A stretch of 64,000 nucleotides of DNA, taken from contig NC_135775.1 in assembly GCF_028453695.1 (NCBI RefSeq), positions 2,666,001 to 2,730,000 of the forward strand. Direction: 5' to 3'. The notes beneath the pieces were generated by a model, which saw nothing but the letters and a program-made list of their open reading frames with translations, was not told where the DNA came from and did not search any database. Positions 49,322 through 61,853 of this stretch are shown in pieces; positions within the stretch are counted from its first letter, which is position 1, and each line of letters starts with the position of its first letter. The DNA is from Augochlora pura (lineage: Eukaryota; Arthropoda; Insecta; Hymenoptera; Halictidae). Made by a program: the position numbers and the translations under genes.

Positions 49322-49500
49322 TTTTAATCGATGTAGGGCGTTTTAATTAACACGTGACGTTTTAATTGAAATACGACGCTTTAATCGAAACGTCACGCTT
49401 CAATCGAAATTGCGACCCCTTGATCGAAATACAGCCCTTTGATCAAAATATGGTACCTTCATCAAAATATCACCCTTCGCTCGAAATAATGTTCTTTTAA
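49322..49500. repeat. Degenerate 19-20-bp tandem array, about nine units
   Basis: Successive units of the form TTTTAATYGAAATACGACGC, drifting along the array (TTTTAATTAACACGTGACG, TTGATCGAAATACAGCCCT, TTCATCAAAATATCACCCT). Confidence 0.8.
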
Positions 49501-49904
49501 TTTAATCGAGATATATCCTTTTACCAAATTTTTTGCAACAACGTTTTCTTTACTTTGTGTGTGTATACTCCTGCTGCGTTCATTTTACCATTTCTTTTTA
49601 TTATAGCACTATCTTCAAAGTGAGGGTGTCGATATACATAATGTTTATAATTAAACGGAGGTTCTATGCGCATGATAAAAAATTTCCAATGCGGTCGTAA
49701 AACACGGAACGTAAATAAAAATAAATTACTTCTTCGAACGATTTCTATAAATAGGGGATAGCGTTGCGATATCATTAAATTCCGCTTCCGTTCTTCGGAA
49801 TCTCATGTTTCAACTACTGATTTTTTTTAACGTGAATGCATACAATCTGCTGTCTAATAATTACACTTCCGATGCTAGAATTTCTTTCCGCCAATTAACT
49901 AAAT

Positions 49905-50250
49905 CAGATCGAATTAAATAAGATTAAACGAAGTTGAGTGAAATTAAATTAAATTAGATAGAATTGAAGGAAGTTGAATGAGATGAAATTAAACTAAATA
50001 GAATGAAATTAAGCTAAATGAAATCAAGTTAAACTAAATAGAATTAAATTAAGCTAAATGAAATCAAGTTAAACTAAACAGAATTAAATTAAGCTAAATG
50101 AAATCAAGTTAAACTAAACAGAATTAAATTACGCTAAATGAAATCAAGTTAAACTAAACAGAATTAAATTAAACTAAACGAAGTCGAATTAAGCTATATA
50201 GAATGAAATTGAACTGAATGGAATCGCACCAAATTAAACGAAATTGATGA
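49905..50250. repeat. 40-bp minisatellite with degenerate flanks
   Basis: Four nearly identical 40-bp units occupy 49991-50150, each made of blocks AAACTAAAYA, GAATTAAATT, AAGCTAAATG and AAATCAAGTT. The flanks consist of more diverged copies of the same 10-bp theme, so a 10-bp unit probably expanded first and a 40-bp higher-order unit later. Confidence 0.9.
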
Positions 50251-51311
50251 AAATTCAATTCGACGCAATTCAACGGAACCGAATTAGCGTTTTGTTATTG
50301 TTAACGTTTTCCATCGGGCCGGCACGCGAGTTTTCAAATACACGCTGTCCAAAAGACAACTGTGTCAATACTTTTTTTGATCCACTGTATACGGTCGCGG
50401 TAAACGCGCGCGCGCGCCTCCTCCGAGAGAGCGGGAGAGGAAGAGAGAGAACGACGACCGAGGGGTATATGCAATCGATAATATCCACGGACAAAAATAC
50501 TCTTCGGCGGCTTATAGAGTTTCAGCGTACGTCGTGGCATGACCGGATGTTCCTAACTGCCTCGGGCGGAAAGGATTCCCGGGGCCACTCTTTTATTCTC
50601 CCGAAGAAGAATTCGTTGGCGCGACCACGTGCGCCGCGGCGGCTTCGATCCCGGCCGCGGCGGCGACAACGATTCATCGTTTCGGAAAAGTTTCGCGTGG
50701 TTACGGCTGCTAGGAGGGGGGAGAGAACAAGCCCTTTCACGAGTGATCCTCGAGAGCAAACAGAATTCGTCGCGGAAACAATATCGGACTGGAGAACCGC
50801 CAGAAAAGTTCGACGGTCCGGCCGGGGCGGTTCCGATTGATTAGAACCGAGGAGGATTCGTTGTAATTCGAATTTATGAACTCTGCGCGCTGTCCTGGTA
50901 TGCGTAGAATCTCTCTCTCTTATTCTCTCTCTCTCCCTCTCTCTCTGGTAGCCCTCGTGATTTTCGCTAGAAGAAACAAACTGCTCGTTTTTTCGCATCG
51001 CGCCGCGCCGCCTCGAGAGGAGGCGAGAGACTGGCGAGACGAGGCGAGACGTGGCGCGGGAGGCGAGAAACAGAGAAACGCTTAACCTCGATATCAAATG
51101 TCCGCCGCGTTGAGTCAGGTTCCGAACCCAAGGTCTCGTTTTCTTATTGTTAGTCCCTTTTCCGTTGCCCGATACACACGCCGCCAGGTCTCTGCTAGCA
51201 ATTTACGCCCGTTTACCGAACACCGACGCCGTCGAGAGCACCGTTGCAGAAGGAACGGGCACTCTATCGCAACGGAAAAGGGCAATGTCGCGGCCCACGC
51301 AATTGCCGGGC

Positions 51312-51460
51312 GAACGGGAAACGGGGCTAATTAAATTTAGCGAAACGTTTAACCGAATTTGCCGTCCCCGAGGTCTCGCTACCGACCGCCGAGATTTCGC
51401 TTCGACCACTTGGCGCTTGTTTCCTGTATCGAACGACTTCGTCAAGACTGTCGGTTTTTA
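51312..51460. repeat. Diverged direct repeat, copy 1 (copy 2 at 51946-52082)
   Basis: Both copies share in order an ACGGGCTAATT-like start, TAAC..AATTTG, GATTTCG and GTTTCCTGTNTCGAACGACT. They lie about 630 bp apart in the same orientation, by eye about two thirds identical. No coding frame is shared. Confidence 0.6.
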
Positions 51461-51945
51461 GCGTTTCGATCTGTTAACGGTAGTCTTACGAAACGGTAAG
51501 TATTAGTTTATAGTGAGTTCGTTCTGAGATTTATTTCGCCGAAAGAAGGATTTTATTTATTTTCTTGGGAGAAAATAAAGGAGAAACCTAAAATACGGAC
51601 CGAAAAAGGGTAGAACGTCGTTTGCCAAATTTCCCAGAAATACTGCAAACAGCAGATCCGCGTAAAAGGGCCGTCCGCCTTTGTAAAAGATATCGAATTT
51701 CGCTGTTTCATATAATATCGTACCAAAAAAAGTTTGATTCAACGTTGTTATTCAATCCCTCCGACGCGGTCTCCAATAACCTAAAAGGATTGCTGGGACT
51801 TGAAATACTAAATTAAGAAAAAGACAAATCGTTTAGCGTCTAAAATTCTAAAGGGAAGACCAGAGAAATATTATTATTAAATAAATATGTTCCTTTCCTA
51901 TTTTTTATACAGCTTCTTTTGCTGTTTCTCTTTTTTATGACAAAC

Positions 51946-52082
51946 GAAAAACGGGCTAATTCAGTGAAGCCTAACGCGTAACTAAATTTGGCATTTTCAG
52001 GGTCATTGCTGACCCTCGCGATTTCGTTCGGACCCATCCGTTCGTTTCCTGTTTCGAACGACTTTATCGACGAAGGTTTTTA
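51946..52082. repeat. Diverged direct repeat, copy 2 (copy 1 at 51312-51460)
   Basis: It carries the shared blocks listed for copy 1, ending GTTTCGAACGACTTTATCGA and a T-rich stretch. Confidence 0.6.
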
Positions 52083-53450
52083 CCAATCTCGACGATCAAT
52101 TTGTACCAGTTAGATCCATTAAGTGAATGAACCGTCGTAAAATCCACGAGACGTACGAGAGTCGCAAATATGATTGCTGTAATCCGTTTTGTCCCTTCTA
52201 TTCCCGTATTGACATTTTCCGAGAAATGGCCATAATTCTCTTGGAAAAAATGAAACAGAAATCTAGGATCGTTTCGCCACCAATTCACGATAAATAATAA
52301 TAATTAATAAGCTGTTCTGATTTCGCATGGTTTTCGTGCGCGACCGGCGTGGCGGAGAACGTGTTGAAACGACAGGAATGTAGGCCTCGACGCTAAAAGT
52401 ATCGAGCCGCGAACGTGACTAATTTGTATTGTCTCTTAAAACTAATGAAACCGCATTTACCGGGATGCTGCGGGAATAATATTGCGAAATATGCCTCGTT
52501 AAGTAAATACAGTCGGCGTGAAAAGTTAATCGTACACCATTCGAGACGAAATAACCTTTCTATACTTGGATCAAGCGATCTAAATTTTGGGGGGTTAAAG
52601 AGATTGATCTACTAAACAATAGCTAGAAAATTAATCTGAAAAATTGCACTTAATCGAGATGATATAAAAATTACAAAATTATGTATATAACTTTTTTTTA
52701 TCCGAGTCCCAGGTAACTGCAATTTTAGAGAACAATTTCTCAAACATAGTTCAGTCAATTAATCCCTCTACGATCCTAAACAAATTTAGATCGCTCGGCC
52801 CGGTTGTTAAAAAGTTAATCGGTCTCAAACGTTACACCGTTCACGAACGTAGAAATAGTTTTCCCCGGAGCTGTACAAACCGCGGATGCATTACCGCAAT
52901 CTCGACGATCGTGAAATAAAGGATCCGAGATCCGTCATTTCGACGGGTCTAATAGATCTGGCTGTTAATTCGTCGGTAAAAATACGCGAAGCCGCGAAAA
53001 CCGACGTGACGACAATCCAACTGTTTAATGGGAAGAACGATATCGGGAACCCGGCTTGCGTCTAACTCGATGTTAGAGCGCCGCTATAAAAAAAGATTCC
53101 GAATAAAAATAACGAGCTAGCGGGAAAAAAAAAATATGATCGAAGTACTGTTCCCGTTCGGGAACATTGGTATGCGAAAGTTTAATCGAGCCGGCCGATA
53201 ACTTTAATGACGTCCATTGATCTATCGGTGTACGCACGTCAAATTCACTAGCGCACGCTCGACGTGGTATGTGCGACGTGTGCACGTCACTCTATCTAGT
53301 ATCTATCCCTTCTATATTCGGTATATTTCTACGTGTATATACTCTCTGTCGTCGGTGAACTGTTTACGGTACGAAATTAGGAGAGACTGATTCTCAGTCG
53401 CAATTAAAACGCTCACGCTGTCCCTGCTCGATCCTATTTGGTAGATAATT

Positions 53451-53468
53451 GGTCCGCGGATTTTATAT
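53451..53468. repeat. Lone end related to the GACYGCGGAT family
   Basis: GGTCCGCGGATTTTATAT; a second lone end, TAGACTGCGGATTT, lies at 54314-54327 with a flanking TA. Confidence 0.35.
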
Positions 53469-55104
53469 TTAAACATTTATAATAATAATTATTATTATTA
53501 CAATGATGACTCATTAATTCATTTATACAGATCAAGAAAATAGTACGGGAAGATATAATAAAATATGACAAAAATCAGAAGGTGAAATTTAAAGCGATTG
53601 AAAGATGCCAAGTTCTAATTTTAAAATAAAGTTATCAACCTTGCGAGATCGATGCAACAAATTTTTATTTCGCATCCCCTTTTATACAGAACCGTTCAAT
53701 GATCAACCGAACGATTCTTACACACCGACGTAAGCGCCCCGATTTTCGTAAACACCATTGTTCACCGTAAACGCCATTGATTACCGCGACCACCCTTCGT
53801 CGTCGATACACACCCCTCTTCGCGGTTCGGTTGCCAGAACAAACAACGGGTTATACCGAAAACCACGAACACATCGGGACAGTTTATAGGCACTAATTGG
53901 TTTCATGGATAATGAACGGACAGTTCCGTGCCTCGCTGTATACGATTCTATTTGGAGTACCTGTGTATTGGGGGCCGGGAGCTACCTCCGCAAGGTACAT
54001 ATCTGGGCTCGTCCTCTCGGAGAGGGCCTATGGGGGATATACGCGGCGCGCATTCGGCGGGTCTCTCGGTCGCCCTCGCATCGATCCGCGTCAATTTTAG
54101 AGTCACGCGAGCGTGTTTATCGGTCCTTATTTGTGCGTCGATACAGTACCGAGCGACGATCGGACGACCCGGTGACACCTGGCCAACGTGTGTCACCTGC
54201 GTCGAAGATGAACGACCCACGCGTTCTCTTCCAGACCACGGGGGACCTCGAGACATGAAACATTTAACGATCCGAAAACAAATAGAGTACGGTACGCCTC
54301 GTTTCGTAATTCTTAGACTGCGGATTTGTTAAAAATTTGAATGGGTTTATTTTTTGATCGTAAATTGATCGCAGTGGAATTATTTAAGAAGGAAGAAAAT
54401 TCTTCTCTATTTTTCACAAAGATAGTAATTATTTATAGAAGGATTCTCATTTCCGATTTTCACGGAATAACTTTTTCACGGTTGAACCAAGTGATCCGAC
54501 TCTTAGATTACATGGAAAATGCGTTTCGTAGATCCCCGTTATCACGTACGCGCACCGATAATTTTATCGAAATCGATTGACGTCGTTCTTGAGCTACAAA
54601 CAATCGAATACAGCGATACGATCGCAGTTTTTTCTCAACTTTCGACCGGGTAACTGAATCTCGAGATGCACGATAAAAGAAACCTCGAGATTTTAACATC
54701 TCTCAATGCCTCCGCGTCGACGGATCACGATAAAACTTTCAACGCATCGATAAATAATAGACTCGGATGGAAAAATCCTCCCGAGCGATGCTAACACGAT
54801 AAAGAATCGAATTAATAATCGAGCACGCTGATTTGATCGATGGAATATCTTTTTATACAAAACGTTCAATGTTTAAAGAAATTGATGAAGGTTTAACGAC
54901 GGTATAAATATTGAGATTAAAACTCACGTAAATAGACAACGATCAATCGTATACTTCGGGGATAAAATGGGGGCTCGGCGTACGCGAGCTCGTAAAACCG
55001 ACTAAATTCGTCTAAACGAGATTCTATTGTAAAACAACGAGAAAATAAATAGTGGGACGTTGTTATCGAAATCGCGCGGCACGCCGAGCGATCGTGAGGA
55101 GTTG

Positions 55105-55245
55105 ATGGACGGGTCGTGCGTCAGCGATAATGATCGTGGAACATTGTCGCGCGGGCTCGGATCAGGGGCGAGTCGGAAAGTGAGCTCCGCGACGCCCGTC
55201 CAAGATGAGAACTGTCTCCAAGATAACTATGTGCGTCAATGCTGA
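55105..55245 (+). other. Candidate small open frame or terminal exon
   Basis: From the ATG at 55105 the frame runs 46 codons to TGA. The translation is balanced (Ser, Gly, Asp, Cys; ending NYVRQC) and lacks the Arg-rich bias of chance frames in the neighbourhood. The frame extends upstream to about 55053 without a clean acceptor. I do not recognise it. It may be chance. Confidence 0.18.
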
Positions 55246-56842
55246 TACCGTATCTAATCTAGCTATCCTCGTTTTTGCATAGATCGTAATCTCCGTTCGT
55301 CGTGGGAAGTCTGGCTCCCTTTTTCCACGACGGTCGACGCAGAACCCTCGCTGCTTTTTTTACTGTCTTCATGGCTTTTTCTGTTTCTCTCCCCCTCTCT
55401 TCTCTCTATATAGAATTCTCTGATTCAAATATCTAAATAGAAATTTTCATTTATAAATTAAACTTGATTTCTACGTTTTATTAATTAGGTTTTTATATTT
55501 AGAGTTTCTATTTCTCTCTTTATCTAGGTTTTCTATTTCTGTCTTCATTTTCCTTTTCTCTCACTATGTCTTATTTCGATCCACCTGGGATTCTCTAAAT
55601 TAAATACTGATATGAAGGTATTTATTTTAATATTGCACTTGATTCGTACATGTTATTAATTACATATTTTTAATTTAAAGCCCCTATTTCTCTTTTTCTT
55701 TGAGTTTTTCTCCCTCTCTGTTTTACCGGGTCCCCCTATACCACCCTATTTTCCGATTTCTTTTACCGACTCTGTCTCTCCGGGCTTTCCTCCCGTATTC
55801 GATCTCCCCCTGGGTCTCTACACGGGGAGGGGTTGGTTTTTGCCCGATGGAAACTGATTCCTTCGGTTCGCCGTTGAATACGCGACCATTCGTTTTCATT
55901 CTACGAGCACAGCTCGGAACGCGCGATGGATCGTTGAGAATACGAAGCCTTAAAATACGGTATCGTATGTGCTACACCGACAGAACCTCGCTCTCTCTCT
56001 CTCTTTCTCTCTATTTCTATCTCTCGCCGGGTCTCTCTCTTTTTCCCGCGAACACGTCAAAGCCGTCCTTTGTCAAGGCCGTTGTTTCGAGACTAGAACT
56101 TTTCCGGATCGCCGGCTAAACGAACGAGATTGTTTCCGCGCACTGATGGCCCTATCGGCCCTCGATACCGTCCGTCCCGCACGACCCCGGCGCACCGGCA
56201 CGAATGACGCGAATTTCCTTTCAGACTTTCGCCAAGGTGAAACACGTTGGTAAGGCAACGGTGTCCGTGGGTCGCGGTAAAATACTTGGAATCATCGCGA
56301 GTAGCCGCGTCCGTTATAATTCCTTGAAAGATCGGTGTTCCAGCGAGTGTCCCGGACAGATGCGATTTATGGCGGGAAACGTTCGACCATCGGCAACCGT
56401 TCTTCTTGCTACGCGAGGGGCCGCTCTTTCGACAGTCAGTAGTCGCGGACCGATTTGATCAGACGCGGAAATAAGCTCGTTTTCGCGAAAGAAGATACAA
56501 AAGAAGAAATAAAACTGTACTCGGCTCTTACATTCTGCAGTTGCGTAAATTAATAATAAATCTATTTTATTTTTAAAGATGTCCGAATATTAATGCGAGT
56601 CACCGTATATCGTATTTTATTATATAAAACTGATATACGTGCCAGACTATACTATTTAATATGTATATTCTCATACATCACTCTACTATTATCGTTAATT
56701 TAAATGTATTATGGACCATATGCGCCGTTAATAAATAAACAATAATTTAGCCGTAATCCGCAGGGAAATCGATGAAGTTCGTTATTAAATAAATAATAAT
56801 TATTCGACCGATCTATCCCCAGCCGCAAATACCGTCACGTTT

Positions 56843-57215
56843 CTTAATTGCTGTCGCCGAGTGTATATCACAACAATTATTGATTATGTGTCAAACGACG
56901 CGACGGCTTAATTAGAAGTCAATGCCAATTATTGCATCTTGGGTTCCACGTTGCCGATGTTTAGCATCCGCGTGTACAATAAATAAGCCAGCAGCAGGAG
57001 GTTGCACCGTTGCAAATTACAAAAAAAAGAATCACCGCTTCGTGTCCGCAAAAATATAAAGTTGACAAGAATTCTTTGCGTGAGATCATGCAACTCTTTT
57101 TATGCGAATCGATGCGTCATTGTACTTTTCTTTGAGAAACTATTAGGCGATTTCGGTCGACAATTGATTAGCTCAGAAGTTACGATTATTGTCCCGGACG
57201 ATCCTATAAACAGCG
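56843..57215. repeat. Diverged element, copy B (paralogue at 37239)
   Basis: Direct-orientation partner of 37239-37860, about 19.6 kb away. It lacks the insertion of copy A. Shared AT-rich motifs include ATTGATTA and TTAATTAG, typical homeodomain-type sequences. Non-coding in both copies. Confidence 0.75.
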
Positions 57216-58521
57216 TATTCTATGCATCGCGGCGGACGAAAACAATTGGTTTCCTTCGGACGGCTGAATCACGGGGACCATTCGGTTCGCAAAATCGGAG
57301 TTTCTCGCGGGTTGGAGCAAGCCCCCGCGAAAATAGTCGCGCTTCTATTTCCGCGGACCGCTTCATTTTTAACATTGCCCCGATTTATTCCCGGCCGGCC
57401 GATATCGATCGGCGTCGCGGCGCGGTCGGGGACCGACCATCGATTTTCCACGGTCTCCTCGGCGACAATTAACGATTGTCCAGTAATTGTTTTCCTCCGT
57501 GATTGTGTCGAAGCAGCGTCGTCGCCCCGGCCCCGATACCCGGGGCCGAGGGAAAAAGTAATTTGCGATAGAAAATTGGATTACGCTCGAGGGAGCCCGG
57601 CGGTGGTGCCTGCTCTCGGCCGTGGCCACGGGAAACCCTCGTCCGCCTTGTTCGCGAAAACTTTCCGAAAGGAAGCCGACGGCCGAGCGGGGTCGGAAAC
57701 CTGGCGGGATCTCGAAATATGTGATTCCACGAATTCATGGTTGCCCGTCAGCGGGAACGCGCGCTCGAAAAATAATGACGTCAAAGGGAAACGTTCGGTG
57801 TGTCGCTTCGGCACAAACACGGCCATCGCCGTCCAAGTTCAGTTATAGAATTATAAAATAAGTAAAATATTTTGAACGAGGCGACGGTATCTTATAATTC
57901 AATTTATATTTACATATATCCGATATTTAATAAGTTGTATCCGTTTTCGCAAAGTGATGCAACGTTAATACGTGTTGTGTCGACGAAGACGGATTCGATT
58001 ATTTCGGTCCTTTTTATTATCGTTTTCTGTTACCATAGCTCAATGGTACGATACTTTGCCAAAAAACACAGCTATATAATTTATGCCTTGTTTTCGGGGC
58101 TCCGACCCCGACTGCGCAATGGTCGGGACCGATCTTTCGCCGAACCGGATATCGGCAACCCGTTCCGTCGACGTACGCAGACGACACGCGACTCCCGCCG
58201 CACAGAATGAATCATTCCCGATGACGTTCGTGCTTCTTTTCCGCCTTTCGCGCGCGCGGATCTTGCGCGCAACGAACCTGTCCCCCGCGGTTCCACGGAA
58301 CTCGGACAAACGTGGAAAATCCACACCGCGTTATGCTAATTTCGCTTCTATTAGACGGTTCGGGAACTTCGTTCCGAATCATTTTCGAATCGAACGAAGT
58401 CTATGAAACGCGTATCGGACTTTCCGGAGAATCTAATGTACAGTTTGTTCGAAACAATCCGCTGGGAACAATTTAGCTGGAGACTGGAAACTATTTGGCT
58501 TATCTAGAAACAATGCGGTTG

Positions 58522-58620
58522 TTAATTCTGAATAATTTTAGTTAATAATTCAAAACAATTTAGTTAATAATTCAGAACAATTCAGTTAATAATTCGAAAG
58601 AATTTAGTTGACAATTCGGA
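58522..58620. repeat. 22-bp tandem array, four and a half units
   Basis: Units TTAATAATTCAAAACAATTT (plus AG) start at 58542, 58564 and 58586, with diverged partial units on both sides. Confidence 0.85.
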
Positions 58621-61600
58621 ACGAAGAAAAGTAACATTATCTCGAACCGCTTTCTAAATCGATTGTTTTCGTTCCTGCCGATAGCTCTCGCGACTCGAAC
58701 ATCATTTTCTCGTTTAGTTTATCACTGGCAGGACCTGTTAACGCTTCTGCTGTCGAATCAACTATCAGCGGAACACACGCGAACGTCAAAGTAGAATATT
58801 CAGCGAAAGTATATCTGTGACCCATTATTACCAGACCGTGTATTTTATTTATGACAAAAGCGAACAGCTGAATTATTTAATAATACTGTCGCATCGTTGT
58901 CTACTTCTTAAAATAATTTAAAAAAACGATACGCATGAAAATCCGACAGTCTCTTCGCCGTGATCAACGTTAATACCAAATATCGGAAACGGCGTATCGA
59001 GGCAGGACAACGTCGGCCAGTTGAATTTATCGTGTTTTGTCGGGAGTCCGAGTTTGGTAATGAATTTTTCAATGGCAAGGCGTCGCGCGATAACACCGTC
59101 GACCCACCGCGTTACGAGACACGACGTCTCCGTACTCGTACGTTCGCCGTTCGATCGCGATCGGGACCGTCGGAATCGACGGCCGGCTATAAGTGATCCA
59201 TGGATCACGGGATCGTAGCGTGGCGGCGGATTTTCAGGGTCGTCGCGAAACACTAAACGTACCAGACGAAAACCATACAACTCCTGCGAGAATCTGGTGG
59301 TAAATTATTTCGGTTGGACGCTAATTTTGTCGTGGTATGCTGTGCCGCACAGAGCGAGAGAAACGGAGAGAGTGAGAGAGAGAGAGGGAGAGAGAGGGAG
59401 AATAAGCTGCGCGGTGGTTAACCACCGTCGAGCGTACAACGAGCCGTCGCGTCGCGTCTCCTCTCCGATGTGTGCGTCCTTCCACGCTTATCTCGGCTCC
59501 TCCCGTTCCTTTCTTTCCGCTCTGTTCTTTCTGTTCTGGCTGCCTCCTTCTCTGACTCTTTGTCCGACGCTTTCGGGGGCATTTGCTCGTCGATTGGCTC
59601 CCTATTTTCGCTCGTTAAAGTCAATGTTCAATGCACACGCCGACCCAGCCAGGGTCAACACCTCCCTCGAGGCTGAGAAAAGCTCTTCGCCGACAAGGCA
59701 GCGCCGCGTGTGTCGGACCGGCCGCAATCCACCGTGAAAAAAGCCTGGCCGTGTTCTATGGGGAACCACACTCTTTCCAACGGCCCGTCGCGGTCTCCCG
59801 CTTCTCCGCATATTTTTATCCGCCGTGTCTGGATAACGTCGCGATAACGCCGCGGATAAAATCTACCGCCGTTCGGAGCCGACGACCTTTTCAAAAACTG
59901 CTTCGGGGGAGGGCGCAGACACGTCTGCGCCGCGATCGAGCTTAACCCTATTCGTTCGGACGGTGACACTGAAGAATTGCCATCATTTTTCAATACAATG
60001 ATTTCATATCTTCTTCTAGTTAAATTTAATCTCATACGAAATCAAACGAAACAGAAGTGCGCGCGCAGGTCGACTCGTTTAAAAAATGTCTTCGAATCCG
60101 TAAACGCGATAATCGAGCCGCGCGTGATCCGCGAGTAGATCGATAAAATTCATTAATAAACAAGTTGTCGAAGATCTCATTGGCGTACACCGTTTCGGTA
60201 TCGTGTCGTTGACGTCGTAAAGAGAACACAGAGGGGAACGAAACAAAAATTCGTTTCCTCGGCTGATCATGTTGGTCCGCGACCACTGGATGCCAAGAGT
60301 CCGGGGACGAACGTTTGCCAAAACAAATGGTTCTGCACGTCCGTCTTGGACACTAGCAAGATGACAATGTCTTTCAAGAAATTGTTACGGACGCGCCCAC
60401 GACACTGACGACCATAACTCACCACTCACACACCGCCGGTTCTTTGATCTCCGGAAGAACGCTGCGGGAAAGCCAAGTGCGCGCGGTGGATCATGGAAAT
60501 ATTATAGTTTACGAGCGAACGATGTTAATGATAAGACAGATAATTGTATGAAAATACACCGTGACGCCTTGAAATACAGCCAAACGCGTGCACGGAATTT
60601 TTAAACGTTCAGCGTGCGAAAACAATCTTTGTTCGACGCTTCTCGCCCTTTGGTCGAATTACATTTATTAAAATTACTTTCTAATCAATTTCAGATATTA
60701 ATTGATCGAACTATGTAAGAGTTATAGTATTAACTAGTATTTAAGAATTAGCACTGACTGCTATTTAAAAAAAGGAGTGGACTTGTTAATCGGTTCCAAT
60801 GTCTTGCAAACGGTGCGGACAATTCTGATTTTGCAGAAAAATCTCGGCTCGTTTCGGTGGCGAATAAAAAATCTGCGAAAACGTCAACGATCCGATCACG
60901 AAATCAGTGTGAGAAGCGATCGTCAAGGTCGATCGATAACGCGCGCCTCCGGGATCGGGATCCATACGGGGGGAAGGGGGGACACGACTCCCCGGGTGCA
61001 TGAAAACAGCCGTAGACCGGTGACGAGAGCGTCGGGGCGGGGAGGAGAGGGTTGCCACGAAATAAAACGTTTGTCGGTTGCATCCCCTTCTCCGGTGGAG
61101 CGGTAACCTGTGGTCGAGGTTGTAGCGCGCGGCAATAGAGGGACCGAGCTGATCAGTCTGCGCGAGTCCGTCGAGCGGTGAGCGTCGTCGCCTTCGGAGG
61201 ATTCTAGTTTTCCACTCGGCTCTGCCAGAGTTTCTGTTCGTTCGGCTACGCCGCGTCCAAGCCGTCTACTCTCCGTGGCGAGCCGATCCTCCGAGAACAC
61301 CCGGTTCCTTCCCCCCTCGGTCGTGAACACGAAGAGAATTATCGTTGCCGGAGCGGCGAACAAGCTGAGGCCACACGGACGAAACTGAACCGTGCACAGG
61401 TAGTCGAAGGTGGGTAACCAGCTATCAACGTTCTCTGTGAAATCTCCCGCCGCGACAAAATCAACGACCCGTTCTCCGATCGAAGCCTCCCGCGGCGGCC
61501 AGTCGAAACACCTTCGCGAAAAGCATCGTCGTCCGCGCGTTGCCGGAAAAGACAAAAGGACAGCCCACGGTTAAGAGAGAACGGTCTCGATGGTGTCCGT

Positions 61601-61773
61601 CGTTCGTGAAATTTTCCCGCCACGATCGCCCCGAAAATCGATGATCGGGGGGGAGGGGGGGCTCGATCATCCGGCGTGCGGGGCTGCTCGGGCCCGATAT
61701 CGAAGTCCGGTCGCATCCACTGTGCGGCGGAACTGTTCGAAATCGGTTCGGATTCCAATTGATCCAGAGGGTA

Positions 61774-61853
61774 GGCGAGGCGAGGCGAGGCGGGACGAGG
61801 CGACGCGAGACGAGACGAGACGAGGCGAGGCGAAACGAGGCGGGACGAGGCGA
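61774..61853. repeat. GAGGC/GAGAC pentanucleotide array
   Basis: About sixteen 5-bp units of GAGGC, GAGAC, GGGAC and GAAAC type over 80 bp. Its translation on the minus strand gives Ser/Arg/Leu/Val repeats that explain long chance frames there. Confidence 0.85.

Larger units (their letters stand above)
48276..56842. other. Non-coding stretch in the gene desert
   Basis: No supportable gene. It holds tandem arrays at 49322-49500 and 49905-50250, a poly(C) tract at 48631-48643, a diverged direct repeat pair (51312-51460 and 51946-52082), GACYGCGGAT-type ends at 53451 and 54314, and a weak candidate reading frame at 55105-55245. Confidence 0.55.

Noticed and set aside
57222..57848. 208-codon plus-strand frame
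   Set aside because: It overlaps at least four other open frames on both strands and has no recognisable domain or splice context.
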